Source: Microbacterium enclense (GTDB lineage Bacteria; Actinomycetota; Actinomycetes; Actinomycetales; Microbacteriaceae). Taken from it: a stretch of 45,092 nucleotides of DNA. The notes under the pieces are model-generated. The model was given only the letters and a program-made list of their open reading frames with translations. It ran no database searches and had not been told where the DNA came from. Below are positions 33,363 to 41,502 of the stretch, one piece after another. The translations under genes were made by a program, and so were the position numbers. The first letter of the stretch is position 1; the number at the start of each line of letters is the position of its first letter. The stretch spans positions 1 through 45,092 of the forward strand of contig NZ_RBZY01000032.1 in NCBI RefSeq assembly GCF_004022425.1, in the 5' to 3' direction.

Positions 33363-33542
33363 GGGCAAGACGGCACCCAGCGTCAGCTATCGCACCTTCC
33401 GAGCGGGCGCATCCAGGTTCGGTATCGACTGCCGAACGGGGAGCAAGTCACGCACGGCACGTACGACTCGAAGCGAGAAGCGGTACGGCACAGTTGCGAG
33501 ATCGAGCTGGACCTAGCTAAAGGAACTAGGGCGTGTTACTAA
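33363..33542 (+). pseudogene. Tyrosine-integrase N-terminal relic
   Basis: In the gap between the HTH gene and the NUDIX gene, the frame starting at 33363 reads GTQRQLSHLPSGRIQVRYRL, then PNGEQVTHGTYDSKREAVRH and SCEIELDLAKGTR before a TAA at 33540. The pattern SGR-x-QVRY...DGT/NGE...T-Y-x-SKREA is the N-terminal arm-binding region of actinobacterial phage-type integrases. No catalytic domain follows: the frame stops in the 3' end of the NUDIX gene. This is a truncated integrase marking a past integration event. Confidence 0.6.
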
Positions 33543-34104
33543 TCATCAGGGGTGGCAGGAGGCCTCTCGCGGCCGCGCAGGCGCGAGCCACGATTAGTGA
33601 TGGGTCTACGATCTCTCCGCTCGCGATCGCCGCGTCCAGTTCAGCCAGCTTCACGCGGGCTTGGTCGACCTGTTCTGCCGGGTCTGAGGTGTCGACGGTT
33701 CCTGCTGCTGTGCCGGTGTCGCAGAGGAAGAGGTGGGTGGGCAAAGGTGCGCGCGCTGGATTCATGTAGAACGTGTGGAGTCGGGTCAGCTTGTTCGGGA
33801 TGAGTCCGAGCTCCTCCTCCAGTTCACGGCCTGCCGCGGCCTCTGGAGTCTCATTTTCGGCACCGGCCCCACCGGGGAGATCGTAGATCCACCGGTCAAG
33901 TGGATACCGATATTGACGAGTCAGGAGGATGTGCTCGTCATCGACGACAAGCGTGGCCACGGCAAACGGAATACTTTCGTCCACCTCGTAGCTCGACCGG
34001 GTCCCGTCCCCGAGCACGACGGTGTGATCGACCAGTCGAACCCGGCCCGCATCCACTTCTGCGCGGCTGATCGTCTCCCATCCCTGCTCTGTTCCACCGT
34101 TCAT
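33526..34104 (-). CDS. NUDIX hydrolase (ADP-ribose pyrophosphatase-like)
   Basis: A 192-aa Nudix enzyme. The Nudix box is complete: G-x5-E in GAGAENE, x7 (TPEAAAG), then RELEEELGL, with the catalytic Glu residues. The preceding strand FAVATLVVDDEHILLTRQYR and WIYDLPGG are typical of the ADP-ribose/ADP-sugar pyrophosphatase subgroup, as is the LHTFYMNPAR strand after the box. It would hydrolyse a nucleoside-diphosphate sugar to AMP and a sugar phosphate. Its 3' end overlaps the integrase relic on the other strand by 17 bp. It could be island cargo; Nudix genes also occur in defence regions. Intact frame. Confidence 0.9.
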   Translation of the reverse strand: MNGGTEQGWETISRAEVDAGRVRLVDHTVVLGDGTRSSYEVDESIPFAVATLVVDDEHILLTRQYRYPLDRWIYDLPGGAGAENETPEAAAGRELEEELGLIPNKLTRLHTFYMNPARAPLPTHLFLCDTGTAAGTVDTSDPAEQVDQARVKLAELDAAIASGEIVDPSLIVARACAAARGLLPPLMISNTP

Positions 34105-34337
34105 AGAGCCACCATACGGGGCAGGCCCTCAACTCAGCGGCGGATCTGCGCGTGGCAGCCGGGGACCCGCGGGAACACGAGCGAAGGTGGGGTCGTGTCG
34201 CGTGGTACAGCGTGCGCGGTCGAGCGGGTCGGCATCGCCGGGTGCCGCGTGCGGCCTATTCGGGTCCAGCGCTGCCACGAGCATGCGGTGAGGGCAGCCC
34301 GGCTGTGCTGCTCACATGTGGTCCACACTCACCCGTG

Positions 34338-34372
34338 GGCGAGCGTTGGGAGGGATGCTCCCAACGCTCGCC
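34338..34372 (-). terminator. Strong hairpin after the 49-aa gene
   Basis: Perfect inverted repeat with 15-bp arms (GGCGAGCGTTGGGAG and its complement) and a 5-nt loop (GGATG), starting 11 bp downstream of the small gene's stop on the minus strand. No T-run follows, but stem length and position fit a transcription terminator. Confidence 0.6.
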
Positions 34373-34382
34373 TGCGAGGGAA

Positions 34383-34532
34383 CTAGCTCAGACCGGCGCA
34401 CTCGGAACACAGCGGCTTGCCGCCCGTGCCCGAGCGGCGGTTCTCGCGCTCGATGTTGTTCCCGGTGTTGCAGTTGGTGTTGTTGTGGTGCACATTCCGA
34501 AGGATGGAATGCCAGGGGCTCGTCTTGCCCAT
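34383..34532 (-). CDS. Small Cys/Asn-rich protein, 49 aa
   Basis: Starts at ATG 34532 with a good ribosome site (GGGAAGG, seven bases upstream on the minus strand). The peptide begins MGKTSPWHSILRNVHHNNTN and ends RRSGTGGKPLCSECAGLS. Cys residues in NCNTGNN and PLCSEC with neighbouring His could bind one metal ion. I recall similar short proteins with the HHNNT-x-C...GGKPLC-x-x-C pattern in many actinobacteria, so it is probably a real conserved small gene of unknown function. A strong hairpin follows its stop. Confidence 0.7.
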   Translation of the reverse strand: MGKTSPWHSILRNVHHNNTNCNTGNNIERENRRSGTGGKPLCSECAGLS

Positions 34533-34871
34533 TGTCTTACCTTCCCGGACGTAGCTCTCGTGGCTCACCCTCCCAGCGCATCTGGCGCGTTCAGGTCCGG
34601 TATAGAGTCGTAAGACCGCTCTCTGGCAAGTGTGGTGATTGACCCCGGACCGGCAGCCCCCAGGACTGTCCCGGGGTCGTTCTACGTTCCGTGTCGATCA
34701 AGCTAGGTCAGTCCGGATCTCCCGTCCAGACTCGCAAGCGCAAGGAATTACAAACGTGTGATTCCGAGGTTGGTCTTACGCAAGATTCGCTCAGCGTGTC
34801 CATAGGAAACGCAGAATCCGCGGTAGGAATCAGCCTTCTTGGCGGGCCGCGTTTCGTCCGCGAAAGGATGA
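34533..34871. other. Gap without a recognised gene
   Basis: Between the 49-aa gene and the decayed gene. It holds the likely promoter of the small gene and the hairpin at 34641-34678. A 77-aa plus-strand frame at 34691-34924 exists but has no ribosome site or recognisable sequence, and I do not support it. Confidence 0.5.
34641..34678 (+). terminator. Terminator-like hairpin
   Basis: GACCCCGG (34641-34648) pairs with CCGGGGTC (34671-34678), extendable by two pairs past a bulged C; GTTCTAC follows. It looks like a rho-independent terminator on the plus strand, but no intact gene ends just upstream, so the transcript it stops may belong to a lost gene. Confidence 0.4.
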
Positions 34872-35185
34872 GGCACCGCGCCGGCTCCCGTCTACCGTGG
34901 ACGTATAACGGCGCGGGACCTTGATGAGCCGATCGCATCGGGCGAGATCGAGGCCGATCCCGACACCGTAGCGGTACCCAAGTGGACCGCATTGTTCAGA
35001 AGTGCATCAATTCGCAGGCGGAGATGCGGCATCAATCGGTCCGGGAGCTGATCCCATAGATTGAGGCGTTAAACGTTGCGTCCGACGGTGTAGCCAGCAG
35101 TTCAGGGGCAGCCAGGTCTAGCGAAAAGCCCTCCGCAAAGGTCCGCAAGTTCCTCCAGGGGGCTGGAATCGAGACGCCGTCCTAG
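34872..35185 (+). pseudogene. Decayed gene with a frameshift and an in-frame stop
   Basis: One frame open from 34872 contains protein-like sequence (ITARDLDEPIASGEIEADPD then TVAVPKWTALF). After about 34980 the coherent sequence moves to another frame: VDRIVQKCINSQAEMRHQSV, RELIP, a TAG at 35057-35059, then IEALNVASDGVASSSG and SSEKPSAKVRKFLQGAGIET ending in a stop at 35183. The stop and the frame change show decay. No family recognised. It lies at the right edge of the island. Confidence 0.5.
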
Positions 35186-35241
35186 AGCTTTTCGTCTGAC
35201 TGCACCACCGCGTTTAGGGGGTGGGGCCAGTGCGCGCTCCT

Positions 35242-35451
35242 TCACCCCACCCGCCGAAACCGCGGCCCCGCGTACCCGTCCCGCTCGACATCTCCCAGGA
35301 ACATCTCCACCGGGCGCACCCAGTACGAGTAGTCGTCGTAGAGCTTCCGGTACGACACGAAGACTTCCTCGGTCTCGGAGTGCCGAGCGATTCCGAACAC
35401 CTCGTACCGCTGGCCCTTGAAGTGCTCGTAGATGCCGGGCTCGATCTCCAT
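35242..35451 (-). CDS. DUF1653 domain protein
   Basis: A 69-aa protein nearly filled by the DUF1653 domain: GIYEHFKGQRYEVFGIARHS, TEEVFVSYRKLYDD, YWVRPVEMFLGDV. The family makes a small beta-barrel of unknown function, often single-copy in bacteria. I start it at ATG 35451 because GGAGA lies eight bases upstream; ATG 35466 (MGDAC) is an alternative. It marks the return to native composition after the island and is divergent from the molybdopterin oxidoreductase, with 147 bp between the two starts. Confidence 0.85.
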   Translation of the reverse strand: MEIEPGIYEHFKGQRYEVFGIARHSETEEVFVSYRKLYDDYSYWVRPVEMFLGDVERDGYAGPRFRRVG

Positions 35452-35598
35452 GCAGGCGTCTCCCATTCGTGGCGGTGAACCACGAAAGAGTCTGTCAGCC
35501 GGGCGAACCTTGGCACTGCGCCCACCGCCTGTCGAGGCTCTCGGTGATCGCGATCCTCCGCCGTACGTTCTCCCGCGGACCGCAGGGAGGGAACGATC

Positions 35599-38075
35599 AT
35601 GGTCGATCGCATCGAGCACATCTGGGGCACGCGCACACGTTCGCGCGAGGGGAGCGGTGGCCGGTCCGCGTCGACCTGAAGCTCGCCGACGGGCTCACCG
35701 AGCTCGACGTCGACCGCTGGGTCCAGTCCGCCTGCGTGCTGTGTAGCAACGGCTGCGCCACCGACATCGCCGTGAAGGACGGCCGAATGGTCGGCGTCCG
35801 CGGCCGCGCGGTCGACATCGTCAACCACGGCCGCCTCGGACCGAAGGGCCTGTTCGGCAGCTGGCAGGGCATGGCGAGCCCCGACCGACTCACCCGCCCG
35901 CTGATCCGCGAAAACGGCGAGTTGGTCGAGACCGACTGGGACAGCGCGATGTCGCGCATCGTCGAGCGCAGCCAGCACCTGCTGCAAGAGAAAGGCCCGC
36001 TCAGTCTCGGCTTCTACACGTCGGGTCAGCTGTTCCTCGAGGAGTACTACGCCCTCGGCATCATCGGCAAAGCGGGCCTCGGAACCCCGCACATGGACGG
36101 CAACACCCGGCTGTGCACGGCGACGGCCGCGGCATGCATGAAGGAAAGCTTTGGGTCGGACGGCCAACCCGGAAGCTACGCCGACATCGACGAATGCGAC
36201 GCGATCTTCCTCTTCGGCCACAACATGGCCGAGACGCAGACGGTGCTCTGGACGCGCGTGCTCGACCGGCTCGCCGGGCTCAATCCGCCGCTAGTGGTGT
36301 GCGTCGACCCGCGGCTGACCGAGGTCGCGCGCCGCGCCGAGGTGCACCTCGCGGTGCGCCCGGGCACGAACCTCGCCCTGATGAACGGGCTCATCCGCGA
36401 GCTGCTCGTGAACGACTGGGTCGACTACAACTACATCGCCGCGCACACGATCGGCTTCGACGAGCTGAAGTCCACGGTCGAGCCGTGGACACCCGAGGCC
36501 GTCGCCGAGACCTGCGGGGTGGATGCCGACGACGTCCGAGCCGCGGCCCGGATCTACGCCCAGTCGCCGCGCGTCCTCTCCACGGTGCTGCAGGGGTTCT
36601 ATCAAGCGTCGGATGCCACGGCATCCGCGTGCCAGGTCAACAACCTGCACCTGCTCACGGGGAAGATCGGGCGGCCGGGAGCCGGCATCCTGCAGATGAA
36701 CGGGCAGCCGACTGCCCAGAACGCCCGGGAGTGCGGTGCCGACGGCGACCTGCCGGGCTTCCGCAACTGGGAGAACCCCGAGCACGTGCGCCAGCTCGCC
36801 GAGCTGTGGGGCGTGCACGTCGACAGAATTCCGCACTGGTCGCCGCCGACGCACGCGATGCAGATCTTCCGGTACGCCGAGCAGGGGAGCATCGAGTTCT
36901 TGTGGGTGCAGGCCACGAATCCCGCGGTGTCGATGCCGCAGTCCGAGCGGATCCGGCAGATCCTCGCAAAGCCCGAGTTGTTCCTCGTCGTGCAAGACCT
37001 CTATCTCACCGAGACCGCGATGCTCGCCGACGTCGTGCTGCCGGCCGCGGGCTGGGGCGAGAAGCAGGGCACGTTCACCAACGTCAACCGCACCGTGCAC
37101 CTGTCGGAGAAGGCCGTCGAGCCGCCGGGGGAGGCGCGCAGCGACCTCGACATCTTCCTCGACTACGCCCGGCGCATGGACTTCCGCCGCGACGACGGCT
37201 CGCCGCTGCTCGACTGGACTGGCCCCGAGGACGGCTTCCGCGCCTGGCAGGAGTGCACCCGCGGGCGACTCTGCGACTACACGGGCCTGAGCTACGACAA
37301 GCTGCGCGGGGGAAGTGGCATCCCGTGGCCGTGCAACGACGAGCACCCCGACGGGACCGTCCGCCTGTACGGCGACGGCATCTTCCCCACCGACGTCGAC
37401 CGCGCCGAGACCTTCGGCCACGACCTGCTCACCGGCGCGACGATCGGCCCGACGAACTACAGAGCCATGCGCGTCGACGGCCGCGCGATCCTCAAGGCCG
37501 CCGCGTACAACCCTCCACACGAGACGCCGAGCGAAGAATACCCGCTGCAGTACTCCACCGGCCGCACCGTCTACCAGTTCCACACGCGCACGAAGACCGG
37601 CCGCGCGCGGCAGCTGCAGAAGGCGGCTCCGTCGGCGTGGGTCGAGCTTTCGAGGATGGATGCCGAGGCGCGTGGCATCCACGAAGGCGACCTCGTGCGC
37701 GTCTGGTCGGCGCGCGGGGAGATCGTCGTTCCGGCGCGGATCGGCCAGGTGCGCGAGGGATGCGTCTTCGCCCCCTTCCACTACGGGTACTGGGAGGACG
37801 GGCGCACCGGACCCGACGGGCACCCCACCGCCGCGAACGAGCTGACCATGACCGAATGGGATCCCGTCTCGAAGCAGCCGATCTTCAAGGTCGCCGCGGT
37901 GCAGATCGAGAAGATCGCGGATGCCACCGGACCCGCGCCGGCGCCGACCACGACGGCATCCCGTCCCGTCGATCCGGCGCGCGTGCCCGCCACCGTCGGC
38001 GGACCCGACGGCGAAGCCGAGGAGTCGCTCCGGCCCGTCGAGCCGCCGCGCATTGCCACCCGGGAGGAAGCATGA
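35599..38075 (+). CDS. Nitrate reductase-like molybdopterin oxidoreductase, N-terminal frameshift
   Basis: Large Mo-bisMGD protein of the NapA/NasA superfamily, about 825 aa. From ATG 35599, with GGAGGG seven bases before it, translation gives MVDRIEHIWGTRTR, then goes out of frame and stops after 26 codons. The family-like sequence resumes one frame back (FARGERWPVRVDLKLADG) and stays open to 38075, so a base appears lost near 35630-35640. The Fe-S site shows CVLCSNGC but the fourth Cys position reads GRLGPKG. Later landmarks are intact: GNTRLCTATAAACMKESFGS, LFGHNMAETQTVLW, GADGDLPGFRNWENP, FHYGYWEDGR. It overlaps the next gene by ATGA. Function may be nitrate or another oxyanion; activity is uncertain because of the two defects. 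Confidence 0.8.
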
Positions 38076-38530
38076 ATCTGGCGTCGTACATCGGCCTCCT
38101 GCACGCGGGGGAGGAGGTTCTCGCGCAGTCGTTCCGCCAGCTCGCCGACGGGCACGGCGATGAGCCCGACGTCTTCCACCTCTGTCACACGCTCGCGAAG
38201 CAGTGCGACGAGCACGGACGGCGGCTGGGTCCGGTCGTCGAGCGGTACGGGGAGACGCCGGATGCCGAGCCCGAACGCTTCCACGCCGACGCGATGAGCG
38301 AGAGCCGGAGCGGGCCGCTCGGGCTGCTGCGCGACCTGCAGGACCTGCACGCGCTCGTCGGCTTCGTCGACACGACGTGGACCGTGGTGAAGCAGGCCGC
38401 GCTCGCGCTGCGTGACGAGGAACTGCTCGCGATCATCGATGACTGCGAACGGCAGACGAAGCTGCAGCAGGACTGGCTCTCGACCCGGCTGAAGCAGGCG
38501 GCACCGCAGGCGCTGCTGGTGGCGTCGTGA
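38072..38530 (+). CDS. Helical ferritin-like accessory protein
   Basis: A 152-aa all-helical protein, coupled by ATGA to the oxidoreductase and by GTGA to the HPP gene. Its acid/His-rich helices (LLHAGEEVLAQSFRQLAD, HLCHTLAKQCDEHGRR, then DLHALVGFVDTTWTVVKQAA) resemble ferritin-like or hemerythrin-like bundles that could hold a di-metal site, but the ligands are not certain. Proteins of this sort accompany this oxidoreductase family in actinobacteria as far as I recall. A role as electron carrier, chaperone or oxygen protector is inference only. Confidence 0.7.
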   Translation: MNLASYIGLLHAGEEVLAQSFRQLADGHGDEPDVFHLCHTLAKQCDEHGRRLGPVVERYGETPDAEPERFHADAMSESRSGPLGLLRDLQDLHALVGFVDTTWTVVKQAALALRDEELLAIIDDCERQTKLQQDWLSTRLKQAAPQALLVAS

Positions 38531-39009
38531 TGATCGGCGAGCGGGTCCGGCAGGGGCGAGCGGGCGCGGCGGCGTACGCCGGCGCGCTGTCGCTCGTCGT
38601 GCTCGCGCTCACCGGCGCCATGGGCCTGGCGTTGCATCAACCGTGGCTGTTCCCGAGCCTCGGGCCGACGGTGATGCTGTTCTTCGAGTCGCCCGAGCAG
38701 CCCGCGTCGTGGCCGCGCAACGCGCTGATCGGGCACGCGGTGGGGCTGCTCGTCGGTGTGGCCTGCTTCTACGCCTTGGGGCTGAGCGGACAGCCGCCCG
38801 CGCCGGTCGGGGGCCTCACACCGGGATATCTGGTGGCCGGGGCGCTGTCCGTGGCCCTCACGACGGTCGTGCTGACACTGCTGAAGACCCCGCACCCTCC
38901 GGCCGGTGCGACGACGCTGATCGTGAGTCTCGGCATCCTGACCGAGCCGATTCAGCTGCTCGCGATGACGGGGGCGATCGTGCTGGTGACGCTCGCCGGG
39001 GGGCGCTGA
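38527..39009 (+). CDS. HPP-family membrane protein (possible nitrite transporter)
   Basis: A 160-aa protein with about four membrane segments, starting at GTG 38527 or ATG 38530. The HPP family signature is seen in LFPSLGPTVMLFFESPEQPA and LLKTPHPPAGATTLI. In cyanobacteria and chloroplasts HPP proteins (NIT1) transport nitrite, which fits its place after a nitrate-reductase-like gene. The frame ends abruptly at LVTLAGGR. In the next frame the sequence continues ALNAGLLGGEARRF to 39047, as expected for the family's last helix and tail, so a base may have been lost in the GGGGGG run at 38998-39003. Confidence 0.85.
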   Translation: MMIGERVRQGRAGAAAYAGALSLVVLALTGAMGLALHQPWLFPSLGPTVMLFFESPEQPASWPRNALIGHAVGLLVGVACFYALGLSGQPPAPVGGLTPGYLVAGALSVALTTVVLTLLKTPHPPAGATTLIVSLGILTEPIQLLAMTGAIVLVTLAGGR

Positions 39010-39080
39010 ACGCGGGGCTGCTCGGGGGCGAGGCGCGGCGGTTCTGACGGGGTGAGAAGGATGGCGGAACGGATCGTACC

Positions 39081-39096
39081 CAGATAGAGCTATCTG
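39081..39096. promoter_or_regulatory. Short AT-rich palindrome
   Basis: CAGATAG-AG-CTATCTG is a perfect 7+7 inverted repeat in the 111-bp gap between the convergent HPP and NAD(P)H-hydrate dehydratase genes. A 2-nt loop is too short for an RNA hairpin, so it is more like a protein-binding palindrome. Its position downstream of both genes makes a regulatory role doubtful. Confidence 0.3.
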
Positions 39097-39120
39097 CCTA
39101 CGTTTTATCTCTTGAGCGCC

Positions 39121-39954
39121 TCAGCTCTCGTGCACCACAGCGGTCAGCTCCGGCAGCAGGTCCCGCGCGAGGAAGCCGATGCCGACCCGCTCGGTCAGCC
39201 GGTCGCCGGCACGGGCGTGCGTCCACCCGCCCCACACCGCGGCGCGTTCGGGTTCCATACCCAGCGCGGCGAACCCGGTGATCGCGCCCGACAGCACGTC
39301 GCCGCTCCCGGCGGTGCCGAGGCCCGAGCTGCCCGGCTCGGCCTGCCACGTGCGTCCGTCCGGGTGTGCCACCGTGCCGAAGCAGTGCACCACGGCCGCG
39401 TAGCGTTCGGCGATCTCCCGGATGTCGGCGGCGCGATCCTCGGTGAGGTCGCGTTCGAGAAGCAGCGCGGCCTCCTCCTCGTTGGCGTTGAGGATCAGCT
39501 CCGCGGGCAGGATGCCGCGGTCGACCGACCCCAGGATGCCGAGCGCGAACGCGTCCAGCACGAGTCGGTCGATGTCGGCCTCGGCGATGGCGTGCAGGGC
39601 CGCGCGGGTGGCATCCGGGTCGTCGAATCCGGGGCCGAGGAGCACGGCATCCGCGGATTCGAGGGTGGCGCGTAAGGCGTCGTCGACGGGCGCGGAGCCG
39701 GTGGGGAGGGAGTGGACGCCAGCCTCGGGCATCGCGGGTCCGAGGTACGGCGCGATCTCGGCGGGGACGGCGAGGGCGGTGCGCCCGGCGCCGACGCGCA
39801 GCGTCGCTTCGGCGGAGAGCAGCACGGCGCCGGGGGAGCGCGGCGATCCGCCGACCACGACCACCTGCCCGCGGGACTTCTTCGACCCGGCCGGGTCGGG
39901 GCGACCCCACTCGCGCAGCAGCGCCAGCGTGACCTCTTCAGGCGTGGTGGACAT
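39121..39954 (-). CDS. nnrD: ADP-dependent NAD(P)H-hydrate dehydratase
   Basis: A 277-aa YjeF C-terminal (ribokinase-like) domain enzyme repairing hydrated NAD(P)H. Features: VVVVGGSPRSPGAVLLSAEA near the start (substrate binding), LRVGAGRTALA, LLGPGFDD, LILNANEEEAALLL and the catalytic GTAGSGDVLSGAITGFAA with the essential GSGD. There is no N-terminal epimerase domain, so it is the stand-alone form. GGGAGG sits five bases before the ATG at 39954. The histidine phosphatase gene upstream ends 17 bp inside it, so they are coupled. Housekeeping function, native composition. Confidence 0.92.
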   Translation of the reverse strand: MSTTPEEVTLALLREWGRPDPAGSKKSRGQVVVVGGSPRSPGAVLLSAEATLRVGAGRTALAVPAEIAPYLGPAMPEAGVHSLPTGSAPVDDALRATLESADAVLLGPGFDDPDATRAALHAIAEADIDRLVLDAFALGILGSVDRGILPAELILNANEEEAALLLERDLTEDRAADIREIAERYAAVVHCFGTVAHPDGRTWQAEPGSSGLGTAGSGDVLSGAITGFAALGMEPERAAVWGGWTHARAGDRLTERVGIGFLARDLLPELTAVVHES

Positions 39955-40663
39955 CGTCGCCTCCCGAGTGCACGGTGATGTCGGCGCCCTCGGCCGCGAG
40001 GTGGTCGACGGACGAGAACGTCGCGAGCTTCCAGCCGTCGTCGGTGCGCACGAGCTCGGTCACCGAGGCGTTGCGGACCGTGTGGCTGGCGCTGAACGCG
40101 AGCAGCTCGGCCTCGGTCATCCGCAGCAGAACGTACAGCACCAGCATGATCACGGCGTCGTGCGCTACGACCAACACGGTGGCGGGCGACGCGTCGAGGC
40201 GCTCGCCGAGGAACGACCGGAGCCGCAGCGTGACGTCGGCCCACGACTCTCCGCCCGGGGGCCGGTGGTAGAACTTGCCCAGGTGGCGCCGGCGGGCCGC
40301 TTCTTCCGGATGCAGTTCCTGCACTCCGCGGGTGGTGAGGAGATCCAGGATGCCGAGCTCCCGGTCGCGCAACCTCTCGTCGATGAGCGTGGGAACCGAC
40401 GTCGGCCGATCGCCGAGCGCGAGCGCGAGCGTCTGCCGCGCGCGCCAGTAGGGCGACACCCAGTACTCGTCGACGGGGACGTCGAGGGAATCGACCCACG
40501 CCCGGAGCGCCGTCGCCTGCTCCACGCCGACGGGGGAGAGCTCCACGTCGCTGTCGCGGGTGTCGAGCGCGATCACCGGCGAGCCGTCGTGCTCGGCCCT
40601 CGAAGCCGCGACGTTGCCTTCGCTCTCGCCGTGTCGGATGAGCCAGAGTCGTTCCACTGCCAT
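39938..40663 (-). CDS. Histidine phosphatase-family protein
   Basis: A phosphoglycerate-mutase-like phosphatase of 241 aa. The catalytic motif is LWLIRHGESEGN (RHG with phospho-His), the second-site acid lies in DERLRDRELGILDLL, and the second His in VLVVAHDAVIMLVL. I start at ATG 40663 (MAVERLWLIRHGES), since the family usually begins shortly before RHG; the frame extends to 40723. The substrate is unknown; members act on phosphosugars, phosphoproteins or nucleotides. Overlaps the NAD(P)H-hydrate dehydratase gene downstream, suggesting co-expression. Confidence 0.9.
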   Translation of the reverse strand: MAVERLWLIRHGESEGNVAASRAEHDGSPVIALDTRDSDVELSPVGVEQATALRAWVDSLDVPVDEYWVSPYWRARQTLALALGDRPTSVPTLIDERLRDRELGILDLLTTRGVQELHPEEAARRRHLGKFYHRPPGGESWADVTLRLRSFLGERLDASPATVLVVAHDAVIMLVLYVLLRMTEAELLAFSASHTVRNASVTELVRTDDGWKLATFSSVDHLAAEGADITVHSGGDDVHHA

Positions 40664-40794
40664 GGCGGCACGGTAGGTCGCCGAGCGCGGTGTGCGCGCG
40701 GGCGTTGACAGGAAACGGGGCATCGATCAAGGCGCGTGCCACTACCTCGGATCGCGGTGGCCTGCCAGGCTGGCGGAGCGAGGGGAGGAGCACC

Positions 40795-41409
40795 ATGACG
40801 GCCAAGGTCGATTTCAAGAAGTCTCTCGACAGTTATCAGGCCAGGGTCGGCGAGTTCAGGATCGTGGAGATTCCCGACCTGCGATATCTGATGATCGACG
40901 GGCACGGCGACCCCAATACGGCGCCGGCTTACACGCAGGCCCTGCAGGCGTTGTACCCCGTCGCGTACAAGCTGAAGTTCGCGAGCAAACGCGAACTCGG
41001 CCGCGACTACGTGGTGCCTCCGTTGGAGGGCCTGTGGTGGGCGGACGACATGGATGCCTTCACCGTGGCGAGGGACAAGTCGCAGTGGGACTGGACGATG
41101 ATGCTCCTGGTTCCCGACTGGATCGACGAGGCGATGTTCCGTTCCGCCGTCGAGACCGTGCGCGCTGCAGGATCCACAGGTCGGCCGGAAGAAGTGCGGA
41201 TGGAGACCCTCGCCGAAGGACTGTGCGTGCAGACGCTGCACCTCGGTTCCTTCGACGATGAGGCAGACGTGCTGGACGAGCTGCACCACGCGTTCATCCC
41301 CGGTCAGGGGCTCAGCCTGAGCGGGAAGCACCACGAGATCTACTTGAGCGACGTCCGCCGAAGCTCTCCCGACAAGCTCCGCACCATCCTCCGGCAACCC
41401 GTTCGCTGA
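40795..41409 (+). CDS. GyrI-like small-molecule binding domain protein
   Basis: A 204-aa stand-alone GyrI-like protein (SOUL/GyrI fold). The start KVDFKKSLDSYQARVGEFRI with the following VEIPDLRYLMIDGHGDPN is characteristic of the larger GyrI-like hydrolase/binding group. WADDMDAFTVARDKSQWDWT and a Gly/His-rich KHHEIYLSDVRR tail complete the two beta-alpha repeats. Start ATG 40795 with GGGGAGGAG seven bases before it. Members bind hydrophobic drugs or act as cyclopropanoid hydrolases; here only the fold can be claimed. It is divergent from the histidine phosphatase. Confidence 0.88.
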   Translation: MTAKVDFKKSLDSYQARVGEFRIVEIPDLRYLMIDGHGDPNTAPAYTQALQALYPVAYKLKFASKRELGRDYVVPPLEGLWWADDMDAFTVARDKSQWDWTMMLLVPDWIDEAMFRSAVETVRAAGSTGRPEEVRMETLAEGLCVQTLHLGSFDDEADVLDELHHAFIPGQGLSLSGKHHEIYLSDVRRSSPDKLRTILRQPVR

Positions 41410-41502
41410 CGCTCCTGACGTCTGCGCCGGCGCCGTGCGTCACGGGCCATCCGTCGGGAAGCGCGGTCGGACACGGCGCTCTCTCTCGTCGTCCGCCTAC
41501 CC

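Noticed and set aside
33262..33516. 84-aa plus-strand frame before the NUDIX gene
   Set aside because: Arg/Ser/Thr-rich; the protein-like signal in the same DNA is in another frame and matches an integrase.
34152..34613. 153-aa plus-strand frame across the 49-aa gene
   Set aside because: Runs through the strong hairpin and opposite a small gene with a good ribosome site; sequence not protein-like.
22684..35241. Attachment-site direct repeats at island edges
   Set aside because: I compared the two edges by eye and saw no shared direct repeat or tRNA end; the integrase relic is internal.
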